Shown: piece by piece, positions 43,525 to 52,200 of the stretch
Numbering within the stretch: the stretch's first letter is position 1
How the letters are laid out: the number at the start of each line of letters is the position of its first letter
Origin: Labilibacter sediminis
GTDB taxonomy: Bacteria; Bacteroidota; Bacteroidia; Bacteroidales; Marinilabiliaceae
NCBI RefSeq assembly: GCF_005877885.1
Contig: NZ_VCHY01000016.1
Span: 78,183 to 142,182, forward strand
Direction of reading: 5' to 3'
Length of the DNA: 64,000 nt
Made by a program: the position numbers and the translations under genes
Notes under the pieces: model-generated
Databases searched by the model: none
Told to the model about the DNA's origin: nothing
Seen by the model: the letters and a program-made list of their open reading frames with translations, nothing else

Positions 43525-45798
43525 CTAATTTATTATAAATTGTTTTTTATAGACAGTATTAGCTTGTTTTATTTGAAGGATATAAAATCCCTTTCTTAAT
43601 CCATCTATCTGAATTGACTTTTTATTGAATCCAATTACTGTTGGAAAGCTACCTCTTTTTAGGATTTGGCTATGTACGTTATAAATGATATAATCAGCAA
43701 CTGTATTATCCTGGGTTGTTAGAGCTGCATTAAATACATTGCCGGAAACAGGATTTGGGTATATGGATAACTCATCTTGTACATCACTTTCTATTGCAGG
43801 TAAGTTTGCACTCTTTATTGAGCCTTCTACCAATTCAATATCGTCTACATAACCAGCACCATCTAAGCCTTTTCTAACCCTAACCTGAGCGGATGTATTA
43901 TTTGCTCCTGTAGTAAAGGTTACGGAAATCTGTTTATAAGAAGTGGTATTATCTCTAATCTTGACAGTAGTCCCGCCGAAGTTTTCGGCAACCAAGGTCA
44001 TATTTCCCGAAGCGCTGGCATCCTTTTTTACATATGTCGTAGCAGTATAAGTGGTATTTGCCTTTAGTCCGTTAACAACAACAAGTACCTGAGAGGCTTT
44101 TTGAGGTAAATAACATGCGTAACTGCCTGTGTTCGCATTGTTGCTAATCCGTGCGGCATTGGTTTGGTATACCCATGGGGCATCTCCATCCTCAAAGCCT
44201 GAATTTGTAATTAAGTTAGGGTCGTTAGTGTCGGTTGTTTGATACATTCTTAGTTCAGCAGCAGAGGCAAAAAAGTTACCATTGATTTCGGAGTTGGCCA
44301 CAAACTTAAAATATCGTCCGCTAACTGCTGAAAAAGTAACACTTTTTTCAGTTGTGTTCCTGGCGAAGCTTCCGGTTGCCACTGCTGTACCCCAGTTGTT
44401 TATGTCCTCGCTGATGTATAGCTCATAATCTTTAATGGTTCCATTTTCAGTTCCGTTTTGGCGAGGTAAATAGCTGAACTCATTGATATCATAGGATTGT
44501 CCCATATCAATAACAATTTCATGAGGGAAGCCTGGACTTGCACCGTCCCATTGCGTGTGCCAAATGGTAGTTTCATCTGCATCAAAGGCATTGGTGGCAG
44601 CACCATCTTCTCCTGTAGTTTCTTCGCTATCAACAGAAACCAGTGACCAGTTGGTTTGTAGTATTAATGATGTTGAAGGAGGAGTAAATGTCCAGTCATA
44701 AGCATTTGGTGAATCATCATCAAATAAATCAACAAATTCTGTTCCTGAAGGAGCAGCTCCAATCACAGAAAAATCCCGTTCCCCATCAAACCAATGCTCA
44801 ATATATCCATTAGAATGAATGGCAATTCTATCGTAAGATGAATAATTCATAAATGCTGCCTCTGCTGCATCCATATCTGTTTCCAGTTTGTTAAAACGAG
44901 TGTTGTCATTTTCATCGAAAATTTCATCGGCATAGGTTTCATATTCTGCTCCAGGCCATTTACCAATAATATCATCTGTTTCTACACCTAAAGCAACAAT
45001 TTGATCACCTGATATTTCATCGGCCCAACCCAGTATTGTTTCTCCTACAGTTTTAAAGCTTGTTCCATTGCTGGTATAGTTCATTACAGCTGCATGCTTA
45101 TTTTCAGTTAGGTAATGATAAGCAACATAGTTATAGCTTCCATTATAGGTTACCCCGTTTGATTTTATCCATCCCGGACGTAATGCAGCAGAATGAATTA
45201 ATTGACGGGCACCTTCGGCTTCAAGTGTGTTGTTAAGCGTCTCAAGTCGACTACTGGCTGCATTACAAAACTCAAGAAATGGAACCAGTAAACTTGTGCT
45301 TTTAGGTTCATTGTCGTTTTGTAAACCATGTAAGCCTGCGTTTGGATATGTACTGTTAAAGGCAGCAGCCGCATCCATTATTTTCTGTGCCACTTCAATA
45401 TGTTGGTCAGTAGAAGTATTGCCCATATAATCCAAGCCATTGCCATTATCCATATCGTATAAATAATAAACGCCCCAAACTTTTATGCCGAGGGTATTGG
45501 CTTTTGCAATAAACTGTGCCAGATCCGACTGATTAGGAATACTGTAGTCTGCACCTGCATCCCAGTAGTATTCAGCAATCCATAGGTAAACATCGCTAAT
45601 AGACTTGTTTCTGCAAAAATCTAAATAACGATCTTGAACCGTTTCAGATTTTAGAGCATAGTTGGTCCAGCTCCAGTGTGCTCTTCTAACCGGCTTGTCC
45701 AATAAGTCCCAATCGTTATGTGCAGTGTTTTGTGCCATAGCAGGCATAAGTAAGCTCAGGAATGAGCATACCATTACAATTCTGTAAAATTGTTTCAT
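43525..45798 (-). CDS. T9SS-exported protein with GH-like barrel, F5/8C and CBM domains
   Basis: A 757-residue secreted protein. Signal peptide residues 1-22; residues about 27-370 form an unassigned region with barrel-like pattern (ISDVYLWIAEYYWDAGADY, GIKVWGVYYLYDMDN, GLHGLQNDNEPKS, AVMNYTSNG); residues about 384-516 are an F5/8 type C/CBM32 discoidin domain (TIWHTQWDG, IVIDMGQSYDINEFSYLPR, RYFKFVANSE); about 528-657 resemble a CBM4/9-like jelly roll (NLITNSGFEDGDAPW, YVDDIELVEG); the end (ELSIYPNPVSGNVFNAAL ... GFYILQIKQANT) is a type A T9SS sorting tail. Acidic pair EP in QNDNEP may be catalytic. Substrate unknown; carbohydrate is likely. Confidence 0.75.
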   Translation of the reverse strand: MKQFYRIVMVCSFLSLLMPAMAQNTAHNDWDLLDKPVRRAHWSWTNYALKSETVQDRYLDFCRNKSISDVYLWIAEYYWDAGADYSIPNQSDLAQFIAKANTLGIKVWGVYYLYDMDNGNGLDYMGNTSTDQHIEVAQKIMDAAAAFNSTYPNAGLHGLQNDNEPKSTSLLVPFLEFCNAASSRLETLNNTLEAEGARQLIHSAALRPGWIKSNGVTYNGSYNYVAYHYLTENKHAAVMNYTSNGTSFKTVGETILGWADEISGDQIVALGVETDDIIGKWPGAEYETYADEIFDENDNTRFNKLETDMDAAEAAFMNYSSYDRIAIHSNGYIEHWFDGERDFSVIGAAPSGTEFVDLFDDDSPNAYDWTFTPPSTSLILQTNWSLVSVDSEETTGEDGAATNAFDADETTIWHTQWDGASPGFPHEIVIDMGQSYDINEFSYLPRQNGTENGTIKDYELYISEDINNWGTAVATGSFARNTTEKSVTFSAVSGRYFKFVANSEINGNFFASAAELRMYQTTDTNDPNLITNSGFEDGDAPWVYQTNAARISNNANTGSYACYLPQKASQVLVVVNGLKANTTYTATTYVKKDASASGNMTLVAENFGGTTVKIRDNTTSYKQISVTFTTGANNTSAQVRVRKGLDGAGYVDDIELVEGSIKSANLPAIESDVQDELSIYPNPVSGNVFNAALTTQDNTVADYIIYNVHSQILKRGSFPTVIGFNKKSIQIDGLRKGFYILQIKQANTVYKKQFIIN

Positions 45799-45832
45799 AA
45801 TAGTAGTACATTAAGTTAAACAAATAAATACC

Positions 45833-45890
45833 TGTTTAGAATCATTATACTATAAGCGTTTTTGAAGTATAATGACCTGACCACTAAACA
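45833..45890 (-). promoter_or_regulatory. Extended palindrome upstream of the T9SS enzyme gene
   Basis: TCATTATACT (45842-45851) and AGTATAATGA (45866-45875) are perfect complements, and further out TGTTTAG (45833-45839) pairs with CTAAACA (45884-45890). It begins 35 bases before the gene start at 45798. It could be an operator or a leader hairpin; which one is not shown by sequence. Confidence 0.5.
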
Positions 45891-46178
45891 AGTGAGTTAA
45901 AAATAGGAAAAAAATCTTAACAATGTGAACGAGCACGCAATTTTAACAATTGTGGTTAATTAACAATCTATCAAATGAATAGGTCTTAGTGAAGAAATTT
46001 AGGCAAGTGTGTGATTTGCGTGTCTTTTTAAAATTTACTATAGCTTAAGCTAAATATCAAAGTGAGGATACTAGCTGGGATTAGATTTGTTCAGATGGTT
46101 TTTATATACGCTTGAATTGGCTTTGCAATAAATATATTTTAATTTCATGTGTTTATATTTTGCTTTTTATTGCCACAG
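45891..46178. other. AT-rich intergenic sequence, no gene seen
   Basis: Between the palindrome and the second family-2 repeat I see only short stop-rich frames and AT-rich sequence. No promoter of the TAnnTTTG form is clear on either strand. Confidence 0.4.
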
Positions 46179-46257
46179 GGAACTCGCCAAATTAATCATA
46201 CTTCTGTACCTGCCTGGCGGTAGGCAGGTGCGAAAAAATTATAATGGCTCGTTTCAT
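46179..46257. repeat. Palindromic element, family 2, copy 2 with nested palindrome
   Basis: GGAACTCGCCA (46179-46189) and TGGCTCGTTTC (46245-46255) pair as in copy 1 at 41463. The tip instead holds ACCTGCCT (46208-46215) / AGGCAGGT (46222-46229) around GGCGGT, a palindrome of a type I recall as common in Bacteroidota intergenic DNA. Flanks (ATACTTCTG, ATTATCATGGCTCG versus ATTATAATGGCTCG) match copy 1. Confidence 0.65.
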
Positions 46258-46366
46258 ATCTCTTTAAGCAGACAAACCACCAGCTGGTCATCAACCGGAA
46301 AGTTTAAACGGAACTATTGAAAGAGAAGCCGGTGGGGATCAGGTATTTTAATTAAATCATTTTTTT

Positions 46367-47065
46367 ATGGCCCTAAAGTATGGATTAACTTTAAATCATC
46401 TAACCAAAAACCCTGACGATTATAAGGGAATAATTACTGACGTTGAAACTGTAACCACTGAACAAATTGTTGAGAAAATGATCGGGAAAGGTTCTACGGT
46501 AACCAAAGCGGAGGCTCTCTCAGTTATTGAAGAATTTAGCTCTGCTGTTGAGGATGCCATCTCCCAGGGAAAAAATGTAAATACTGACCTTTTCAAAATT
46601 ACCCCAAGCATGAGTGGTGTTTTTACGAGTGCTCAAGATAGCTTCGATTCAAATCGTCATTCTATTCGCTTAAATTTAAATGCAGGTAATCGTTTGGTTA
46701 AAGCGATTGAAAACATTGAACTTAGAAAGGTTGCTATTACAACTACTCAGCCTGTGTTGCACATATTTACTGACATAAAAACAAATGCGATTAATGAGCG
46801 TTTTACTCCGGGGCAAATAGCTTCCATTAAAGGGAGCATGTTAAAGTTTGATGAACAGGACGATGCTCAAGGTATTTATTTTATTGACTCTGATGGAAAA
46901 TCAACCAAGGTTAGTCAGGTCGTAAAGAATAAGCCTTCAGAACTTCTGTTTTTTGTACCGGAAGGTTTAAATGGCACCTTTCAGGTTGAAGTGAGGGCAA
47001 AAGTTCATAATCACAAAACAATAAGGAAAGGCAGATTGAATTCAAAATTAAAAGGGGTAGTTTGA
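46367..47065 (+). CDS. HU-like DNA-binding protein with DUF4469 domain
   Basis: A 232-residue protein. Residues 1-125 resemble the Bacteroidota HU-like DNA-binding fold (ALKYGLTLNHLTKNPDDY start, then IVEKMIGKGSTVTKAEALSVIEEF and KITPSMSGVFTS); residues about 130-220 (TTTQPVLHIFTDIKTNAINERFTPGQIASIKGSMLKFDEQD) fit DUF4469. Members are chromosome-associated proteins of unknown role. Stand-alone gene; directly followed by the 22-nt palindromic array, which makes DNA binding at its own 3' region an attractive but untested idea. Confidence 0.85.
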   Translation: MALKYGLTLNHLTKNPDDYKGIITDVETVTTEQIVEKMIGKGSTVTKAEALSVIEEFSSAVEDAISQGKNVNTDLFKITPSMSGVFTSAQDSFDSNRHSIRLNLNAGNRLVKAIENIELRKVAITTTQPVLHIFTDIKTNAINERFTPGQIASIKGSMLKFDEQDDAQGIYFIDSDGKSTKVSQVVKNKPSELLFFVPEGLNGTFQVEVRAKVHNHKTIRKGRLNSKLKGVV

Positions 47066-47150
47066 TCTAACTACTTTGTTAAAACTATTGGGTTGCTGCA
47101 TAGATGTCTGCTTTCGTATATCTGGTTTAATCATATGCAGCTCGAATAGT

Positions 47151-47282
47151 TCGAGTAGCTTGCTCAAGGTCCTTGAGTAGCCTACTCAAAATGTTTGACT
47201 AGCTTACTCAATATTATTGAGTAACTTACTCAATCTGTTTGACTAATCTGCTCAGATAATTTTGATCAGCTTAATCAGGCAA
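47151..47282. repeat. Tandem array of 22-nt palindromic units
   Basis: Six units at 47151, 47173, 47195, 47217, 47239 and 47261 (the last shifted by one base), consensus TTGAGTA-NNN-TACTCAA plus five variable bases; a decayed seventh starts near 47284. Units 2 and 4 are perfect 7-bp inverted repeats, units 1, 3 and 5 nearly so. The period is not a multiple of three and contains stops, so it is not coding. CTCGAATAGTTCGAG at 47141-47155 adjoins on the left. Confidence 0.88.
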
Positions 47283-47294
47283 TTTGAATAACCA

Positions 47295-47336
47295 GGAACG
47301 GGACTCTATAAGCATTATGCTCATTAATCCCGTTCC
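47295..47336. repeat. 42-nt hairpin, type A, locus 3
   Basis: GGAACGGGACT and AATCCCGTTCC, loop CTATAAGCATTATGCTCATT with an inner AGCAT/ATGCT stem. One base of the right arm differs from the other copies. Followed 23 bases later by a type B copy. Confidence 0.85.
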
Positions 47337-47359
47337 TTTAGTATAATATGATTTTTTAT

Positions 47360-47401
47360 GGAACGGTTCTTATTTACAGCCTGCTTATAGAGAACCATTC
47401 C
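47360..47401. repeat. 42-nt hairpin, type B, locus 3
   Basis: GGAACGGTTCT and AGAACCATTCC pair at 10 of 11 positions around the 20-base loop TATTTACAGCCTGCTTATAG. The loop is clearly related to the locus 1 type B loop GATTTGCAGCTTGGTTATAG. Confidence 0.8.
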
Positions 47402-47453
47402 GGAGTGAATTCAACAGGGGTATAGATTAAAGTGAGATGATTTCGTTTTTGTA

Positions 47454-48206
47454 TTATTCTGTTATATAGACATTATTGTCTAAACCGTAATATTCATCGT
47501 AGCTTATATGTAAATAGTCAGAATGGTCTTGATTATCAAGTCGACCATCTCCGTTTAAATCCCAATAAATAAGATCTCCAATCTCCACATCATTCATATA
47601 ATAGCTACAGTTGTATATATCTTCTTGTGTTTGTGCTACTCCACGAATCAAATAGCCATCTTTGGTACATTGGGCATTTCCTTTGGAAACAATGGCATAG
47701 TACAATTTTGTTCTATCTCCATAGAATGTTATCTCTCCGTTGTTATCAGTGAACAGCTCCAATATTTTTACATTCTCTTGATTTTCCTCTTTAAAGATTT
47801 CAATTTTGGCACCGGCCACTATGGTAGGACTAGGGTTTGCATTTGTACACGCAGTACAATCGTATACTTTAAATTCAGCTATGGGCAGATTGATGGAAAT
47901 AGAAAAATAGTTTTGCACTTTTTTATCTTCAGAAGTTACTGTAAAGTCAACGGTCTCAGAGAAATCGAGCATGGTTCCGGAAGGAGGGTAGACGGTTGCT
48001 CCCTTTGATACTTCGATGTTTGGGATGAGTTGTTTAAGATTGGTGTTGTCAGGTGCATTTGCTGTTCCTTTTTCATTGTTGATATATACTTCGCCAAAGG
48101 CAAAATTCATTTTAATGATTTCTGCTTCTGAATTTAATTCACTGTCCTTAGAGCATGAACAAAAGAATACAAAGCATGCTAAGGAGATCAAAATGGATGA
48201 TTTCAT
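47454..48206 (-). CDS. Lipoprotein, DUF5018-like, with EF-hand-like end
   Basis: A 250-residue lipoprotein: signal ending in the lipobox FFCSC. Residues about 30-112 have the repeated pattern IKMNFAFG, LKQLIPNIEVSKGATVYPPSG, DFSETVDFTVTSEDKKVQNYFSI, which matches the Bacteroidota DUF5018-type surface domain. The central part (CTACTNANPSPTIVAGAKIEIFKEE) looks like a carboxypeptidase-regulatory-like beta fold, and DLNGDGRLDNQDHSDYL near the end is an EF-hand/dockerin-like calcium loop. Likely outer-membrane exposed; ligand unknown. Confidence 0.7.
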   Translation of the reverse strand: MKSSILISLACFVFFCSCSKDSELNSEAEIIKMNFAFGEVYINNEKGTANAPDNTNLKQLIPNIEVSKGATVYPPSGTMLDFSETVDFTVTSEDKKVQNYFSISINLPIAEFKVYDCTACTNANPSPTIVAGAKIEIFKEENQENVKILELFTDNNGEITFYGDRTKLYYAIVSKGNAQCTKDGYLIRGVAQTQEDIYNCSYYMNDVEIGDLIYWDLNGDGRLDNQDHSDYLHISYDEYYGLDNNVYITE

Positions 48207-48269
48207 AAGGTTAGGTTTAATTAATACTTGAATAAAGTAGTGATAATTTAAAAAATATTTTGCGTGAGA

Positions 48270-49124
48270 TTAAGGCATGTATTGGTTATGATCTACTGTT
48301 TCGTATTTAGGGATGATAGGTTCTGTTTTCACGGGAGCTACATATGCGGCCTTGTTATTTTTATGCCTGGATATTCTTTTGGTTAATTTAGGATGAGTTG
48401 AAACTTTTTCTGCAAACCATGCCCAAAAACTAGTCTCAGTTGAATTCTGCTGAGCAAAAGTTTCGACATTCACTTTTTTATAAAGTTTCTTACCTGATGA
48501 CAGCAATATTAATCCAGTTAAAACTCCTTTTGGACTTAATGCTGCTCCAATGTTATCGCAAGTATATTCGCAAGCCCTTGAATAAGCCTGGTTAAGAAAT
48601 GGGATAAAAATAGAGGGAAATAGTATTAGCTGTTTGGAGATATGTTTTCGTTTGATATGCCCTAGTTCATGTCCAATGACAAATTCAACACTCTCTAAAT
48701 TATTTTCGTAAGCTTCCTCTAAAATGTCGGAGTATATCACCACATAGTTCCTGCCCATAAATCGTGTTGCAAAAGCATTTAATAATCCTCCGGCTTGTAA
48801 TATATATACATCAGGTATTTTTCTTAAGCCTAACTTCTCCGACTGTTTAGCCACTATTTTATAAATATCAGGGAATTGTTTATCAGTAATTTTAATGGCA
48901 TTCCCTTTGAGGTACCCTACTAGTATTCCCATTCTAAATATTAAGGCTATTCCAATAATTACTGCATAGAATATAGCTACAGTAATAGCGGGAGAATTTT
49001 CTGTATTAATACCCATTGATAAAAAGGCAGCTAAAAGTCCATATGCAGCAATACTTACAATAAGTTTAATTCCGAAATAAAATCCTTCTTTAGGATTTAC
49101 ATCATAGTTGATTTTTTTGTCCAT
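48270..49124 (-). CDS. M48-family membrane metalloprotease (HtpX/Oma1-like)
   Basis: A 284-residue protein with two N-terminal helices (residues 17-36, 44-70) and the zinc site HELGH at 152-156; the third ligand is in ACEYTCDNIGA. LNAFATRFMGRNYVVIYSDIL is the M48 block before the active site. Such enzymes degrade abnormal membrane or envelope proteins. It lies between a lipoprotein gene and the alpha-2-macroglobulin gene, all on the minus strand. Confidence 0.92.
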   Translation of the reverse strand: MDKKINYDVNPKEGFYFGIKLIVSIAAYGLLAAFLSMGINTENSPAITVAIFYAVIIGIALIFRMGILVGYLKGNAIKITDKQFPDIYKIVAKQSEKLGLRKIPDVYILQAGGLLNAFATRFMGRNYVVIYSDILEEAYENNLESVEFVIGHELGHIKRKHISKQLILFPSIFIPFLNQAYSRACEYTCDNIGAALSPKGVLTGLILLSSGKKLYKKVNVETFAQQNSTETSFWAWFAEKVSTHPKLTKRISRHKNNKAAYVAPVKTEPIIPKYETVDHNQYMP

Positions 49125-49173
49125 TATGTTTCTTCTGTTTTATAATGTTGATTAAAGATAATCCATGTAAAAA

Positions 49174-49215
49174 GAAACTGTTTTGATTTACAGTTTTCTT
49201 ACAAAGAACCGTTCC
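49174..49215. repeat. 42-nt hairpin, type B, locus 4 (left arm decayed)
   Basis: Right arm AGAACCGTTCC is intact and the loop GATTTACAGTTTTCTTACAA is related to type B loops; the left arm GAAACTGTTTT matches at only about 7 of 11 bases. It precedes the type A copy by 16 bases, the reverse of loci 1 and 3. Confidence 0.6.
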
Positions 49216-49231
49216 GCTGTAATGAAATATG

Positions 49232-49273
49232 GGAACGGGACTTTATAAGCATTATGCTCATTAGTCCCGTTCC
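49232..49273. repeat. 42-nt hairpin, type A, locus 4
   Basis: GGAACGGGACT and AGTCCCGTTCC, perfect, loop TTATAAGCATTATGCTCATT. It ends 22 bases from the stop of the large alpha-2-macroglobulin gene, so it may double as a terminator hairpin, though it lacks a T-run. Confidence 0.9.
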
Positions 49274-49295
49274 TTAGTTTATGAGATAAATTTTT

Positions 49296-52200
49296 CTACT
49301 CTGTTCTCACCACTTCAACCCATTGACCTGCTTTTCTGGCAGAAATTTGGTTGTTGTACATGGCTTCACATGAAACAGATGGCAGGTAATAGCGACCTTG
49401 ATACGTGGCATTTAAAACCACCACATAGGTCTTTGATTTTCCCCGCTCAAGGTCGAAGTACGAGTAAACCCTGTCGTCACGAATATCTCTGTAATCAGGA
49501 ATATCCATTTCGTATGATGCGCGCACCTCATCCATTCGTGTATTACGGATTTCCCAACCCGATGGGAATATCTGCGTAAGCGCCATATCTGTGTAGCGAG
49601 ATAACTGTCCGGGATGGCTTATGGTAACCGTTGCCATAAAATCGGTTCCCTGTTGCAGTTTGCTTACATCAATAGATTTGCCGTTCAGGTCGGTATATTT
49701 CACCGTCATTTTAAGATTGGAATTAACATTTACCGTGTCACCTTTGATCGGCGTTCCTTCAAGAATCAGACGGGCAAATAAAACACCATCGGCATGGTTA
49801 TTAATTTTCACTTGCCCTTTAACAGGGATGTTCAATGGCAGTTCAACCTGGTTGATTGGTTTTTCGGAAGCTATTTTGTCTTCTTTAATACCTGATCCTT
49901 TATAGCTGTACGAAAGTTTTTCGCTGCTGGCTTTATCGGCTAATTGACTTAAGGCAATTAAAGAGTATGCTGTGGTTTGCGTACTCATCCATCGAGCACC
50001 GCTTAATTGTTCGGCAATTTCCTGCATCAAAGGCATAGCCTTATCCATCATTCCCAGTAATGAAAGTGTTTCCAGAATCATGGCCTGATCCCTGGTAACA
50101 GAACCGTATGAGTAGTAATAGTATCTTTTGCTTACGGTGATTGGTGTACTTTCAATCATCACTGTGGCTACATCTTTCTGCCCTATAAGGGCATAAGCAG
50201 CTGCCAATCGCCATTTAGCAGTAGAAGATAAGGCGCTGATGTTGCGCATTCTGTTCATGGCACTTTTATCCGGACTGCCGGCTAATGCCAAAGTATATAA
50301 GCGATAGGCCTGGTTTAAATCTTTATAAGCATGTGTTTTGCTCGGTACCCAATTGCTCGACATACGTTTTTGATAATTCAGCCACCTGCTTTTAAAATTT
50401 AGCGGTAGGTTGTAGCCTTTCTTCTCTGCTTCGAGTAAGAAATGTCCTGCATAGGATGATCCCCAATCGTTTGAAGCAGTTTGTCCGGGCCAGTAGCTCA
50501 TTCCGCCATCAGTATTCATAAAGGTTGACAGTCGACTAATACCCGCTTTTATATTTTTTTCAATAGTAGCTTTGGTGTTGTCATTTAGTTCCATCACATT
50601 CTCCAGGTATAATTGAGGAAAAACCGAGCTGGTTGTTTGTTCAACACATCCATGTGGATAACGTAACAAAAACTTCAGCCTTCTTCCAAAATCAACCGGA
50701 GGGATCGATGACATTTCTAACGTTGCTTTGTTCGTACCTTCCAGACCAAAGAACTCATAATCTATATTGGCTGATTCTCCTGTCTGCAGTAATTTGTTGA
50801 TAGAGCTTACGCGAGGAGGGTTAGGGTTTCGAACCTGTATTTCAATTTCATCTATGGCTGTTTCAGATCCGGATTTGGCGATGATTTTTACCTTGCCTAC
50901 ACCTAACTTATGCGGGATATCAAGGGTAAAAGGAACCACCTGATCTCCGGATTCATTAAAAGTAATAGTCTGTTTGCTACTTTCTTTAATGTTTAGCAAG
51001 TTATTGGTTTCTAAGGAAACTTCCACCTTTTTAATATCATCGCGCATAGCAAACACAGTAACCGGAAGCTTAACAGTTTCGCCAGGACCAAGAACTCTTG
51101 GCAAAGTAGCTAAAACCATTAATGGCTTTTTAACCGGAGTTGTTTTTTCAGCGTTTCCATACATGTTTTCGTTTCGAGCAACAACCATGGTTCGTACAGA
51201 ACCAATGTATTGTGGCATTGTAAATTCATGTGTTTTTTCGTCTCCTTTTTTTAGTGAGAACGGACCAAATACTTTAACTACAGGTTTAAATCGATTAGCA
51301 TTGGGATCATTCTTTTTATTCATTAAATCACCATCGCCACCAATACTAAATACTTTTTCTATCTGACCACCATAGGCTCCAATTACCTGATTGTAGATAT
51401 CCCATGTTCTCACACCTAGTGCTTCACGGGCATAAAAATGATTCCAGGGTTGTGGTGTTTTAAATCGGGTTAAATCCAATAATCCTTCTTCTACCATGGC
51501 AATGGTGTAGGTCATTGGTTTATCGTTTTGTTCACTCACCTTTATTTTCACCTTTTGTTCAGGCGTTAAGTTTTCCGGCATATCGATGACCGGATTCAGG
51601 TGTGCTTCTTTATCCTCAATCATTAAAGGTGTTACGCCATACATGCGAATAGGCAGGTTGTTAGCTGTTTGAGCATGAGGTTGTAGCAACGTTACATGAA
51701 CAAAAATATTAGGAGTCATGTCTTTGGTCACTTCAAAGCTAAATGAAGTAAATTCCTTTTGTGTTTTTACCCAGTATTCTTTAACGATTTTGGTGCCGTT
51801 CTCAATGGATACTAAAGCTCTGCCATTTTCTGAAGAAGCAAAATTTACCTGAGCTTTTTCACCTACGGAATATTTAACTTCCTCAGTAGATAAGGTAAGC
51901 ATGGAAGCGGATTCGGTACTGCTGCCTTTCGGTTTAGAGGCATAACCCGGCCAATCTACATAAACTGTTTTTCCGCATACATGCCCGCTTTCCGGATCAA
52001 AAACTCTTATTAGATAACGGCCCCACTGAGGATATTTAATTTCAAAATCAAATTCACCTATACCATCTTTTGTATTAAATGTGCCTTTATCAATGATATC
52101 CTGAGATGAGGAAGAAATATAACGAGCCAGATTATCAGTTCCGGTTTCCCACCACCATCGCCAGTTTACTTTGTATATGATGTATTTTACCTTATTTCTG

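Noticed and set aside
47151..47282. CRISPR array
   Set aside because: The repeat period is 22 with only five variable bases between units and the units are not identical; there are no spacers of normal length and no cas genes.
38740..49273. Integron attC sites
   Set aside because: Loops, arms and 42-nt length are constant, copies occur on both sides of genes in either orientation, and no integrase or typical cassette genes are present.
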